Source: Persicobacter psychrovividus (GTDB lineage Bacteria > Bacteroidota > Bacteroidia > Cytophagales > Cyclobacteriaceae). From it: a stretch of 64,000 bases of DNA. Below, in pieces: positions 16,817-25,703 of the stretch (the first letter of the stretch is position 1; each line of letters begins with the position of its first letter). Both the position numbers and the translations under genes were made by a program. The notes beneath the pieces were generated by a model. It was not told the origin of the DNA. It saw only the letters and a program-made list of their open reading frames with translations, and made no database searches. The stretch is taken from assembly GCF_036492425.1 (NCBI RefSeq), contig NZ_AP025294.1:340593-404592 (forward strand). The letters are read 5' to 3'.

Positions 16817-17446
16817 TTAAAACCCACCAAAACACCACTCAATTGGCTTTTTCCATCTTTCATTGTAATACTCAATATAGTTGGTGATTTTTCTTTCTAA
16901 ATTAGGGACCGAGTTAAATTGCCCATTACGAATTACATGCTTCTGTAAACGGCCAAACCAATTCTCTATTTGGTTCAACCAAGAGCAATGTTTTGGAGTA
17001 TATTGAAATCTGATTTTATGGTCTTTATCCTCTAAAAATTCCATCCTGGACTTCATCGTCTTTAATACTCCACACCGTCCTTTCTTACCTAAATCACTGT
17101 CATAATTTACTTTATCAGCAATTAGCTTGACTAATGACTCTGATTTATGTGTATTAAGCTGGTCTGCAATAAAAACGATTTTTTTGTTAGGGTATTTATC
17201 GATGATTGACTCTATAAATTTACAAAAATCCTCCTCATTCCGAGTCTGTCCAAGTTGATATTTGGTGACCTCGCCGTCCATTATATTCAGGCCTGCGATT
17301 AAACAGGTCGTTCCGTTCCGCTTGTATTCTGGGTCTACTCGCTTAACTTGACCGCTTTTTGCTGTGGTTATTTTTATGTTTTGTTTAGCTTGAATACCCG
17401 TCTTTTCATCCACAGAAATAGTCACAACATCGTCTGATTGCTCCAA
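16817..17446 (-). CDS. IS630 transposase, DDE part (OrfB)
   Basis: 209 residues from the first ATG. Catalytic residues are visible: ISVDEKTG (first Asp), IVFIADQLNTHKS (second Asp) and the Glu in HCSWLNQIENWFG. The frame stays open upstream (EYWIHPKIGDQQEHNDRVSDVCSVYLEQS) to the overlap with OrfA. OrfB is thus likely made as an OrfA-OrfB fusion by -1 frameshifting at the run of seven A (plus-strand T at 17544-17550), not from its own start. Confidence 0.9.
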   Translation of the reverse strand: MEQSDDVVTISVDEKTGIQAKQNIKITTAKSGQVKRVDPEYKRNGTTCLIAGLNIMDGEVTKYQLGQTRNEEDFCKFIESIIDKYPNKKIVFIADQLNTHKSESLVKLIADKVNYDSDLGKKGRCGVLKTMKSRMEFLEDKDHKIRFQYTPKHCSWLNQIENWFGRLQKHVIRNGQFNSVPNLERKITNYIEYYNERWKKPIEWCFGGF

Positions 17447-17525
17447 ATAAACACTGCAAACATCAGAAACACGGTCGTTATGCTCCTGTTGGTCACCTAT
17501 TTTTGGATGTATCCAATATTCAGTT

Positions 17526-18035
17526 TTATGAGGACTTAATTCGTTTTTTTAAAAGTCGACCAACATGACTTGATGAGATTTCGATTCCCATTTTCTTCGC
17601 TTGCTCACTCAAAGACTCATGAGACCATTCAGTGATTGGAACATCATAATCTTGAGGATCTTGGCAGCTTAATGTTTGCACTTGAATTTTTTCTTCGGCA
17701 GTTAAACGAGGTTTCCTTCCGCTTCTTTTAGAATCAGTTAATTGTTCATAAATAAGTCGGATAAATTCAGTATCTCCTATTTTATTTTGGGTTTCATCTA
17801 ACTCATTGATTGCGTCCCATTTATTAAGCCATCTCTTCACTGTATTGGGATCTGCTTTTTCATTAGCACAAATCTCTTTGAAGCTTAACCCCTTATTAAA
17901 ATGGTACACAAATGAGGCTCGGCGACGAATATTTGAAGGCGTCTTCCCACTATTAATAATTCTAAATAGTAGTCTCTCTTCTCGCTCCGTCAGATCAATG
18001 ACAATAGATGTTTTTCTTCCCATACAGTGATTCAA
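17526..18035 (-). CDS. IS630 transposase, N-terminal helix-turn-helix part (OrfA)
   Basis: 169 residues. The first 80 form a helix-turn-helix DNA-binding region (LSFKEICANEKADPNTVKRWLNKW). The second half has the winged-helix features of IS630 proteins (KPRLTAEEKIQVQTL, WSHESLSEQAKKMG, SSHVGRLLKK). It ends just after the slippery sequence TTAAAAAAAC; slipping back one base joins it to OrfB. Starts at 18035 or the internal ATG at 18023 are both possible. Confidence 0.88.
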   Translation of the reverse strand: MNHCMGRKTSIVIDLTEREERLLFRIINSGKTPSNIRRRASFVYHFNKGLSFKEICANEKADPNTVKRWLNKWDAINELDETQNKIGDTEFIRLIYEQLTDSKRSGRKPRLTAEEKIQVQTLSCQDPQDYDVPITEWSHESLSEQAKKMGIEISSSHVGRLLKKRIKSS

Positions 18036-18108
18036 GAAAAAATCATGCTAAATTTAGGGGGTGTAGCACTAGTGTTAATATTATATATAGTGTCTTCATT
18101 CAAATGCC

Positions 18109-18238
18109 ACACAACGTTCCGGGTATGAAACGTAGGGCATTTCGGAGCTACGAACTTGTCCACCAAGACGATGCTTGCTAAGAATCCGAAACTTGCGGAA
18201 ACCACTGTCAGCCCTATGTTTTATACCCATTGTTGTGG
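18109..18238 (-). other. attC site of lipoprotein cassette copy 3
   Basis: Same arms as the site at 9123 (CGGGTATGAAACGTAGGGC with GCCCTATGTTTTATACCC). The core is GTTGTGGC. Confidence 0.92.
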
Positions 18239-18796
18239 CTAGTTTTTTATTTTTTTTATGTCAAAATAGCATTCTCTTACAGGGTTTAAATCTGACAATC
18301 CTTTGTCACAAAGGGTATGTTCTTTTTTCCTTTGTTCAATTCCCCTGTCGAAGTCTCTCTTAATTTCTGAAAAGTTGGTAGCAGGACTTTGAGAACCGAT
18401 TCCAACTTTCGTTTTATTAACTGCAATTATTTCCAATACTTCAAAGTCAATTAGTGCATCTCTTTGAATATATGTCAAGTCAAGCAGGTCAAGACATTTC
18501 GTGTTAATCATCCCGCTTGGAATTTGTCTTCCGAAAAGCCGATTTTGATCAATGAAACATACTCCAATCCATTGTCCGTTTTCGTCTTCATTAAAGTCCA
18601 AGACAATAGCAGACATTTCCGCACTGAAGCCATTAAATTTTAGTACCTGTCCAAATTTTACAGGAAAGCTTTCAATTTCTAGTCCTGTCCAATTTGGTTG
18701 CATCATTTCTGGAATTGATTCTGAGGAATTCGTTGTCATGTTATTACAACTTGAAATTAAAAGTCCAATGGTCAGTATGAATGCTATTCTTGTCAT
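18239..18796 (-). CDS. Putative lipoprotein, 185 aa, copy 3 of 4
   Basis: Third copy of the ISSC-lipobox lipoprotein (see 9253). It matches copy 4 except for His in place of Gln near the C-terminus (KKEHTLCDKG). It is located right of the IS-bearing cassette. Confidence 0.82.
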   Translation of the reverse strand: MTRIAFILTIGLLISSCNNMTTNSSESIPEMMQPNWTGLEIESFPVKFGQVLKFNGFSAEMSAIVLDFNEDENGQWIGVCFIDQNRLFGRQIPSGMINTKCLDLLDLTYIQRDALIDFEVLEIIAVNKTKVGIGSQSPATNFSEIKRDFDRGIEQRKKEHTLCDKGLSDLNPVRECYFDIKKIKN

Positions 18797-18808
18797 TTTT
18801 CAAATTAG

Positions 18809-19047
18809 CCACAACGTTTAGTATATGGCAAGTAGGGCAGTAAAAGCAATAAACTTTCGGGTTTGCACTGAGCCAAAACGTTGTATTTTGTTTTTAATTT
18901 ATTCATTCATAAAAGCCAAACGTTAGTTCATGAGCACCTTTAAAATAGACAATCAGCGAACTAAATCAACGATTTGGCGGTGTTGGTAAATAGCACTGAA
19001 CTTTCGTTAACCTCTGAACGCCCTATTTGCTATATACAGTGTTGTAA
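18809..19047 (-). other. Enlarged attC site (239 bp) of the DUF6985-like cassette
   Basis: Arms TTAGTATATGGCAAGTAGGG and CCCTATTTGCTATATACAG are as at 7563, but the loop is about 110 bases longer and has its own inverted segments (for example CCAAAACG near 18881). The core GTTGTAAGCC pairs with GGCTTACAAC at 19697-19706. Confidence 0.87.
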
Positions 19048-19056
19048 GCCATTTTT

Positions 19057-19686
19057 CTATTTCCAGAATTGCCACCACTTTTTCCTTTCACGAGTTAGTT
19101 GCTCATTTTCCTTTTCCCAATTTTTCTGTTCTTGTTCAGAAGTTCCATTGTCATCATATGTTGTCCAATGATTAAATGATTCTTCCGCAAGACCTACTTT
19201 AATCACTCTGTCTTTATGCATCATAACTCCAACACCATGTTCATCATCCCAGCTACATCCTAATTCAAACCCATAGTATGCAAACCCGTCTTTCTCACTA
19301 TCCATTATGTGCAGAAACGAGAGTCCTAAATGCTCTTTGTATTCTTCTATGGAATTAATTTCTGGTATTAATTCTTCATAAATCTCTTTTGCGTTTGGGT
19401 AATCTTTTAAAAGACTGTTTAAAAGTGAGTCTCTTACTATCTCAGAGTTATTGGTCAGGTATTGAATAGATTCAAATTGTGCCTGAGACAATTGATGAAC
19501 ATAATCAACTGATATTCCTATTGTGTGAGTTTTAATTATTCCATCAGAAGGTTCTTCAGAATTTTTGGCACCATAAGCTCCATTTCTTGCTTGAAAACCT
19601 TCCCATGCCGGAAGATTAATCCATCCGTCATGGTCGTCTCCAATAATGGTATTAGGTTCTAATTCTGAAATATTCTGATTTTTCAT
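19057..19686 (-). CDS. DUF6985-like protein
   Basis: About 209 residues, starting at the first ATG inside the cassette; the frame is open further upstream only because it runs through attC. The N-terminal part is WINLPAWEGFQARNGAYG. Residues 144-165 (CSWDDEHGVGVMMHKDRVIKVG) match the hallmark of DUF6985, where a Cys-Trp-Asp-x-EHG strand leads into a VxxVG strand. That domain is common near polymorphic toxins and may act in immunity. The C-terminus is a Lys/Trp-rich helix (ERKKWWQFWK). Family call by eye. Confidence 0.62.
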   Translation of the reverse strand: MKNQNISELEPNTIIGDDHDGWINLPAWEGFQARNGAYGAKNSEEPSDGIIKTHTIGISVDYVHQLSQAQFESIQYLTNNSEIVRDSLLNSLLKDYPNAKEIYEELIPEINSIEEYKEHLGLSFLHIMDSEKDGFAYYGFELGCSWDDEHGVGVMMHKDRVIKVGLAEESFNHWTTYDDNGTSEQEQKNWEKENEQLTRERKKWWQFWK

Positions 19687-19705
19687 TTTTTTCAATGGCT
19701 TACAA

Positions 19706-20345
19706 CGGTGTGTATATGGTGCGCTGGGGATTTTATCCTTCCGAAGCTGGCGGTTTATTTCCAAGCCCAAGTTTTGAATCTGTTATATTTGCTCTGCTAA
19801 ACCGATTCAAAACTTGGGCGATGGTTGATTTGGATTTGAGGTTTCATCACCCACCAAAACCCCTGTGCGCTATATATAGTGTTATCTCTTTTCATCGTTC
19901 CTAATTTCATCGAATCGATGAGTTTCGTTCTATTAGTCTCATAAACTTTCTGTTCACGTAACTTATTATAAATATAAACTCTTATTTATTGATGTCAGGT
20001 GCGTCCAATTTTCACGTTTAGCGATCACCGTTGTTGAAAAAAATGTTTGAAAGTCTGCGGCTTGAAACCATTTATGGTCACGCTAAATTGAATTGAAAAA
20101 ATGCTGAATCACCTTTTGCTGTTGTTCGTTTTTCTGCTTTGAAAATAAGAAGCCAAAAACCATTTATGGTCAATCTAATATTTTTGAAATTCCCAATCCT
20201 TCCAACGCCGCAATTGTCAAATCAACGCTGAGTTAATTTTGATAAACTCTTGTTATACTTCTATTCATTAACACTTTACCTTAAAATATTCACGCATATG
20301 TTCATTCTTATGACCAAGATAGACCGCTATTTTTAGCAGAGATAA
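19706..20345 (-). repeat. ORF-less cassette, family A, copy A4
   Basis: The attC is at 19700-19887. The body has the CGTTGTTGAAAA allele and a variant right half (CCTTCCAACGCC). Both ACCATTTATGGT boxes are kept. No gene. Confidence 0.91.
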
Positions 20346-20470
20346 CGGTGCGTATATGGCGCGCAGGGGATTTTTTCCTTCTGAAGTTAGCGGTTTAATC
20401 CAAGCCCTACTTTTGAATTGGAAGTTTCACCACTCTTCGAAACCCCTGTGCGCTATATATAATGTTGTAC
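20340..20470 (-). other. attC site of the 20477-21244 cassette
   Basis: Arms CGTATATGGCGCGCAGGGG and CCCCTGTGCGCTATATATA. It is related to the family A/B site but about 57 bases shorter. The core GTTGTACACC pairs with GGTGTACAAC at 21258-21267. Confidence 0.88.
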
Positions 20471-20476
20471 ACCTTT

Positions 20477-21244
20477 TTAATAAATTATTGCATTTTTTAC
20501 CTTGATTCCTTCTCTGAATAATTTAGGTGATTTCCATATTTCAATTGAGTCAGTTAGCATTAGAATTTCCATTTCCCTCTTCAACCACTCCATGGATGTT
20601 TTTTGGCGTTCATTAAAAATGTTAATAGGATATAGTTTCTTAATCTTGCCATCTTTTATTTGTTCCATAGATGAGTTCCATAACTTTTCAGAATCTGTTT
20701 GATAAGAAGTTATTGATAAGGGCGTAGTTTTCACTCTCCATTCTCCACTTTCACTTAGTGTTTCGTTATCAGGGTAACAATAGGCGTATTCTATGCTAAC
20801 AACATCCACGATGCTTCTGAGTATATTATTGAAAAAACTCAAACTTTCTTCTCCTTCGTGTTGCCAATTGAATTCAATATCAACCCTTTTCAGAGTTTGA
20901 TATTCATTTGTCATGATACTAAATGAAGAATAGTAATTTTTATCTTTTATTTGTACAGATACACCATCCAAATTGGAAAGTCCTTTTTGAGAGAGTCGGT
21001 TAGTAAATGCTTTTATTCCAAGGGTCTCATCGCCTTTTGAAATTCCGTAGCCCGAACCTCTTATATCAAATGCTAACTTTGGTTTCTGATAAAATTCATC
21101 AGCTATAGATTTTAGGGCGTTTATTAATTCACTTTTTTCTTGATCTGAATATTCGACTTTATCAATGTTTGCATAAATACGGAGATAATTTTTTGTAAAT
21201 CTCTCTGAAGCAGTTTTGTTAAATATCTTTTTCAAAAAATACAT
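20477..21244 (-). CDS. Hypothetical cassette protein, 255 aa
   Basis: I do not recognise the family. It is soluble, with an N-terminal helical region (YSDQEKSELINALKSIADEFYQKPKLAFDIRGSGYGIS) and then alternating strands (VSVQIKDKNYYSSFSIMTNEYQTLKRVDIEFNW), so probably alpha/beta. The start is ATG directly upstream of the core, and the stop is 6 bases from the next core. Sole gene of its cassette. Confidence 0.72.
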   Translation of the reverse strand: MYFLKKIFNKTASERFTKNYLRIYANIDKVEYSDQEKSELINALKSIADEFYQKPKLAFDIRGSGYGISKGDETLGIKAFTNRLSQKGLSNLDGVSVQIKDKNYYSSFSIMTNEYQTLKRVDIEFNWQHEGEESLSFFNNILRSIVDVVSIEYAYCYPDNETLSESGEWRVKTTPLSITSYQTDSEKLWNSSMEQIKDGKIKKLYPINIFNERQKTSMEWLKREMEILMLTDSIEIWKSPKLFREGIKVKNAIIY

Positions 21245-21260
21245 CCGTCCTATTTATGGT

Positions 21261-21391
21261 GTACAACGGCTCGAATATGCGTAGTGCGGGATTTCAAGGC
21301 ACTTCACTTTCAAACCACTACTTTATCTATTAATTGCTCTATCGTTCAAATTAATTAAATCGCCCCGCATTACGTATATTTATTGTTGTGG
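21261..21391 (-). other. attC site of the 21404-22191 cassette
   Basis: Arms CGAATATGCGTAGTGCGGG and CCCGCATTACGTATATTTA. The core GTTGTGGGTA pairs with TACCCACAAC at 22208-22217. The same stem type is at 57710. Confidence 0.9.
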
Positions 21392-21403
21392 GTATGTTGC
21401 TTA

Positions 21404-21736
21404 TTAATTTGTTTCAATTATTTCAGCTTCTCCAATCCGATTTGCTCCTTCATGAATCGACCAAATCCTACCAATTTAGATGAAACTTCTAATGTCGAAT
21501 AAATCCAGAAATTCTATTTTCACAATGGAAGATTCTCCTGGCAAAATCCATTCTCTATCACTAAAAGTAATCTGCCCGATATACGTTTGTTTTAATTTAC
21601 CATTCTCATATTCGAAAACTTGATTTGGTCTATATTCTATTTTAATTCCAGTTACTCAACCACCTTTGTCAGTCGAGCAAAGTGTCAATTTTGCTTTTAT
21701 ATCAAAATAGCCTGTACGTATAAATTTTATTCTCTT
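21404..21736 (-). pseudogene. Pseudogene of an EF-Tu C-terminal-domain-like protein
   Basis: One frame of 111 codons is interrupted by TGA at 21656-21658 and TAA at 21476-21478 and has no start codon. Its pieces read in order FDIKAKLTLCSTDKGG, IEYRPNQVFEY, YIGQITFSDREWILPGES and IGRIWSIHEGANRIGEAEII. These match the beta-barrel of small EF-Tu domain-3-like proteins: YRP strand, PGE turn, EGxxxIGxGxI end. It lies downstream of 21727-22191 in the same cassette, overlapping its end slightly. It was probably once the second gene and has since decayed. Confidence 0.75.
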
Positions 21737-22191
21737 TTACTGAATTTATCCCAATACAATCGACAAATCAAATCAAGCTCCTCAATTGTCATAACGTTTT
21801 TATTATGGTCAAATAGTCTAAAATCATTTGCAGAAATGATTAAATTTCCGCCACAATAGTCCAAGTCTGTATCATGTTGATTGCAAGTAATCAAAACGTA
21901 ATCATCTTCAATTTCAGAGGATAATATTTCCAAATCCACTTTTAAATACTCTTCATGGCTTTTGAATTCAATTTTCTTTAAGTCAATTGGATTCATCCAT
22001 GGGTCAAAATCCAGTTTGTTTACACAAATCAAGTCGACATAAAAATTTTCAAAGTCTGGATTAATCAATTCTGCCAGATAATTACATTGAATGGTCAAGA
22101 TCAATTTATTTAAATCACCTTGACAATCAATAATTCCTCCATCATGAAAAATTGAGAAAACATCTCTTATATTGTTAATCATAGTATCCAT
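21727..22191 (-). CDS. Hypothetical cassette protein, 154 aa
   Basis: This acidic soluble protein begins INNIRDVFSIFHDGGIIDCQGD, continues with alternating strands (LILTIQCNYLAELI, NFYVDLICVNKLDF) and ends with LDYCGGNLIISANDFRLFDH and a helix. The fold is probably alpha/beta; I cannot name the family. I chose ATG 22191; an upstream TTG at 22206 is in the leader. It is the intact first gene of a cassette whose second gene is a pseudogene. Confidence 0.7.
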   Translation of the reverse strand: MDTMINNIRDVFSIFHDGGIIDCQGDLNKLILTIQCNYLAELINPDFENFYVDLICVNKLDFDPWMNPIDLKKIEFKSHEEYLKVDLEILSSEIEDDYVLITCNQHDTDLDYCGGNLIISANDFRLFDHNKNVMTIEELDLICRLYWDKFSKRE

Positions 22192-22210
22192 GTGCGTTTC
22201 TCGCAATTAC

Positions 22211-22341
22211 CCACAACGTTACGTGTATGGTGTCGTAAGGGATTGCGGGCTTCAATACTATCAAATTACCACCCAAAATTAATGCGGGTGATAACGCTCG
22301 AAAACCTCTGAAACCCTTATGCACTATACACATTGTTGGCA
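22211..22341 (-). other. attC site of the 22349-23032 cassette
   Basis: Arms CGTGTATGGTGTCGTAAGGG and CCCTTATGCACTATACAC. The core GTTGGCAGT pairs with ACTGCCAAC at 23054-23062. Confidence 0.9.
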
Positions 22342-22348
22342 GTTGCCT

Positions 22349-23032
22349 TTATTCCTCTAGTTTATTTTTTGTCTTACCTATTATCTTTTTAAATTCAACC
22401 AATTTATCAGGTGAAAGCAATACAAATTCAACATGTTCTGGTTGAGTCAGTAAAACAATTCTCAAATTACTACCTTGTCTCTGTATTGCATCATTCAAGA
22501 TATCTTTGAATGTATTCAGATAATCACCCATTACTTTACCCAACAAATCACGGCTTACTGGTCCTGAATAAATGATATATTCTTTCTCATTTACAGTTAT
22601 TCTGTGATGAATCCGTTCTGTTGTATTTTCGTCAAAAATCTCATCTCTCCATTCAAGTTTCAAACCGTTTTTTTCGAAAACAACTTTTGCCGATTTTAAA
22701 TAATCAGGAAACTCACCCTGAAAAAGGCTACTACCCCAAACTTCAAAAGCTCTAAAATCGGAAGTTGAAGAACCATTTTCATATTCTTTCAAGTTATTTA
22801 CACTTGAGATATAATAATCATTCGGTAATATCAACCATTCTTTCCCGATATATTCATTCTCATCATTTGCATACTCGAAGTCGATTTTTTTCTTAACCAG
22901 CTCTTTTTTTACAGTATCGTCAATCAAATCAAAATAACCAATCTTGTCGAGTTTATCTGATAGTTTTATTTCTTGTGAAAATAGGTTTGAAAAAATACTC
23001 ATAAATCCAATTATTAAAATGCTTATTCTCAT
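22349..23032 (-). CDS. Secreted hypothetical protein, 227 aa
   Basis: The N-terminus MRISILIIGFMSIFSNLFSQ is a Sec signal peptide with probable cleavage after FSQ, so the protein is periplasmic or secreted. The mature part is acidic with a central Trp/Phe-rich sheet (FRAFEVWGSSLFQGEFPDY, KNGLKLEWRDEIF) and a C-terminal helical half. No known motif. The start is ATG. Sole gene of its cassette. Confidence 0.75.
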   Translation of the reverse strand: MRISILIIGFMSIFSNLFSQEIKLSDKLDKIGYFDLIDDTVKKELVKKKIDFEYANDENEYIGKEWLILPNDYYISSVNNLKEYENGSSTSDFRAFEVWGSSLFQGEFPDYLKSAKVVFEKNGLKLEWRDEIFDENTTERIHHRITVNEKEYIIYSGPVSRDLLGKVMGDYLNTFKDILNDAIQRQGSNLRIVLLTQPEHVEFVLLSPDKLVEFKKIIGKTKNKLEE

Positions 23033-23055
23033 CTGTGAACGTCTCTTAAGGTTAC

Positions 23056-23184
23056 TGCCAACGGTCCGTGTATGAGTTATGCGGGGTATTTAAGTACCAA
23101 ACTATCAACCAAATCTGTTGCATATATATATAAAACAATTTATTATTAGCACTTTACCCGCATTACTAATACACATTGTTGCCC
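23056..23184 (-). other. attC site of the 23191-23625 cassette
   Basis: Arms CGTGTATGAGTTATGCGGG and CCCGCATTACTAATACAC. The core GTTGCCCAC pairs with GTGGGCAAC. The same site is at 38851 with the duplicate gene. Confidence 0.92.
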
Positions 23185-23190
23185 ACAGTT

Positions 23191-23625
23191 TTAAGTCATC
23201 AAGGATAAAGTTATCTCCGCTATAATTAATGTTAGTATTTTTAATTCGCTTTTTAATTCTTTTCGTGAAATAACAAATGCATATACCGAAATAGCAATTA
23301 TTGGCATTACCTTAATTATTCCATAAATAGGGTAATGCTGAAAAAGAAATAAGTGGTATATATTCGTTGGTATCAATAACAAAAACAGCATCATTTTCTC
23401 ACTTTTTGAGTATTCACAAGAGAAAAAGTAATTAGGCATGAGTAAAAATATGCCAATGTAAAACATATTAATCCCACTACTAACGCTCCATACCAATTGA
23501 ATTACGGTTAAAGCCAGTCCTATAACCATTCCCAAATAAAGAAAGTTTCCAATTTGTGTGCGAGACCACGAGCATAAAATTAAACTTGATGCTATGACTA
23601 AAATTATCAGTATTTGGTATTCCAA
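23191..23625 (-). CDS. Small polytopic membrane protein, 144 aa, copy 1 of 2
   Basis: Nearly the whole chain is hydrophobic: about five TM helices (MEYQILIILVIASSLILCSW, LYLGMVIGLALTVIQLVW, MFYIGIFLLMPNYFF, MMLFLLLIPTNIYHLFLF, GIIKVMPIIAISVYAFVI) with a short charged tail region (SRKELKSELK) before a last helix. The function is unknown. The start appears to be TTG at 23625. The copy at 38986-39420 is identical. Confidence 0.75.
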   Translation of the reverse strand: MEYQILIILVIASSLILCSWSRTQIGNFLYLGMVIGLALTVIQLVWSVSSGINMFYIGIFLLMPNYFFSCEYSKSEKMMLFLLLIPTNIYHLFLFQHYPIYGIIKVMPIIAISVYAFVISRKELKSELKILTLIIAEITLSLMT

Positions 23626-23644
23626 TTAGGTAAATTGTGGGCAA

Positions 23645-24286
23645 CGGTGTGTATATGGTGCGCTGGGGATTTTATCCTTCCGAAGCTGGCGGTTTATTTC
23701 CAAGCCCAAGTTTTGAATCTGTTATATTTGCTCTGCTAAACCGATTCAAAACTTGGGCGATGGTTGATTTGGATTTGAGGTTTCATCACCCACCAAAACC
23801 CCTGTGCGCTATATATAGTGTTATCTCTTTTCATCGTTCCTAATTTCATCGAATCGATGAGATTCGTTCTATTAGTCTCATAAACTTTCTGTTCACGTAA
23901 CTTATTATAAAATATAAACTCCTATTTATTGATGTCAGGTGCGTCCAATTTTAACGTTTAGCGATCACTCCTGCTCACCACAATATTTGGAAAGATGCGA
24001 CTTGAAACCATTTATGGTCACGCTAAATTGAATTGAAAAAATGCTGAATCACGTTTTGCTGTTGTTCGTTTTTCTGCATTGAAAATCGGAAGTCAAAAAC
24101 CATTTATGGTCGATCTAATATTTTTTGAAATTCCCAATCCATGCGACACCGCAATTGTCAAATCAACGCTGAGTTAATTTTGATAAACTCTTGTTATACT
24201 TCTACTTATTAACAATTTACCTTAAAGTATTCAAGCATATGATCATTCTGACAACCAAAATAGACCGCTATTTTTAGCAGAGATAA
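23645..24286 (-). repeat. ORF-less cassette, family A, copy A5
   Basis: The attC is at 23639-23826. The body has the CCTGCTCACCAC allele and both ACCATTTATGGT boxes. It appears identical to A6 (27893-28534). No gene. Confidence 0.92.
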
Positions 24287-24409
24287 CGTTCCGGGTATGA
24301 AACGAGGGCATTTCGGAGCTACGAACTTGTCCTCCAAGACGATGCTTGCTAAGAATCCGAAACTTGCGGAAACCACTGTCAGCCCTATGTTTTATACCCA
24401 TTGTTGTGG
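24281..24409 (-). other. attC site of lipoprotein cassette copy 4
   Basis: Same arms as the site at 9123, with the one-base deletion also seen at 10398 (CGAGGGC). Confidence 0.92.
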
Positions 24410-24967
24410 CTAGTTTTTTATTTTTTTTATGTCAAAATAGCATTCTCTTACAGGGTTTAAATCTGACAATCCTTTGTCACAAAGGGTTTGTTCTTTTTTC
24501 CTTTGTTCAATTCCCCTGTCGAAGTCTCTCTTAATTTCTGAAAAGTTGGTAGCAGGACTTTGAGAACCGATTCCAACTTTCGTTTTATTAACTGCAATTA
24601 TTTCCAATACTTCAAAGTCAATTAGTGCATCTCTTTGAATATATGTCAAGTCAAGCAGGTCAAGACATTTCGTGTTAATCATCCCGCTTGGAATTTGTCT
24701 TCCGAAAAGCCGATTTTGATCAATGAAACATACTCCAATCCATTGTCCGTTTTCGTCTTCATTAAAGTCCAAGACAATAGCAGACATTTCCGCACTGAAG
24801 CCATTAAATTTTAGTACCTGTCCAAATTTTACAGGAAAGCTTTCAATTTCTAGTCCTGTCCAATTTGGTTGCATCATTTCTGGAATTGATTCTGAGGAAT
24901 TCGTTGTCATGTTATTACAACTTGAAATTAAAAGTCCAATGGTCAGTATGAATGCTATTCTTGTCAT
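24410..24967 (-). CDS. Putative lipoprotein, 185 aa, copy 4 of 4
   Basis: Fourth copy of the ISSC-lipobox lipoprotein (see 9253), with VLKFN, GVCF and KKEQTL. This combination matches the majority residue at every variable position, so it may be closest to the ancestral form. Confidence 0.82.
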   Translation of the reverse strand: MTRIAFILTIGLLISSCNNMTTNSSESIPEMMQPNWTGLEIESFPVKFGQVLKFNGFSAEMSAIVLDFNEDENGQWIGVCFIDQNRLFGRQIPSGMINTKCLDLLDLTYIQRDALIDFEVLEIIAVNKTKVGIGSQSPATNFSEIKRDFDRGIEQRKKEQTLCDKGLSDLNPVRECYFDIKKIKN

Positions 24968-24985
24968 TTTTCAAATTAGCCACAA

Positions 24986-25564
24986 CGGTGTGTATATGGT
25001 GCGCTGGGGATTTTATCCTTCCGAAGTTGGCGGACAAATCCTAGCCCAAGTTTTGAATCTGTTTTATTTGCTCTGCTAAACCGATTCAAAACTTGGGCGA
25101 TGGTTGATTTGGATTTGAGGTTTCATCACCCACAGAAACCCCTGTGCGCTATATATAGTGTTGTTCCTTGTCTTTTCGTCTTGCTTAAAGACTATGATTT
25201 TGTTATACCGATTTTCGTTGTTGCATCTTTCAACTACATTACAACTCCCTATTCATTTCACTAAATCAATTACCAAACGGCTGTGTTTTCAATCTATTTT
25301 GATTTTGTCCGTTAACTAATGCCAAAGATTAACTCCCCTTCTATATTCTTGACCAAAATCCTTGTTGTAGTCGAGTCAATTTTAGCTATTGAAACGTCCG
25401 AAACATTTGAGTTTACTCCTCTTCTATCGTCCAATTTTCTATTACTGTTTCACTATGGATGGTTACTGTTGGATCGCTGTTTGATATTTGTGATAATTGA
25501 AATTTTGGTAGCCTCGTTTCGTTCAGATTTTTCAAATTTATTGACCGACGTGGATTGGGAACAA
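24986..25564 (-). repeat. ORF-less cassette, family B, copy B3
   Basis: The attC is at 24980-25166, with the variant GGCGGACAAATCC. It appears identical to B9 (62760-63338), the recombinase-proximal cassette. Only a broken minus-strand frame is present. Confidence 0.91.
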
Positions 25565-25689
25565 CGGCTCGGCTATGAGTAGTTGCGTGGTTTAGCACTT
25601 AACTTTTGCAAGTGCACACCAAACTGAATATCCGCGAGGATTTTCAGAAGTAGGCGAGAACAAGCAATTACTTATAGCCATTGTTGCCA
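25559..25689 (-). other. attC site of the SUFU cassette
   Basis: Arms CTCGGCTATGAGTAGTTGCG and CAATTACTTATAGCCATT. The core GTTGCCAGTA pairs with TACTGGCAAC-type bases at 26299-26308. Confidence 0.9.
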
Positions 25690-25703
25690 GTAGTGTTTTT
25701 TAA

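Larger units (their letters stand above)
16808..18063 (-). mobile_element. IS630-family insertion sequence
   Basis: Flanked by TA on both sides (16806-16807 and 18064-18065), the IS630/Tc1 target duplication. The inward ends CCACCCGATTTA and CACCCCCTAAATTTA are similar imperfect inverted repeats. It carries two overlapping transposase frames joined by a slippery A7 run, as expected for this family. The exact ends are inferred from the TA pair and repeat similarity. It is the only IS seen in the array and sits inside a gene cassette. Confidence 0.82.

Noticed and set aside
18083..18093. ATATATAGTGT next to the IS630 element, similar to the right arm of the family A/B attC
   Set aside because: Only 11 AT-rich bases, with no partner arm nearby; probably chance.
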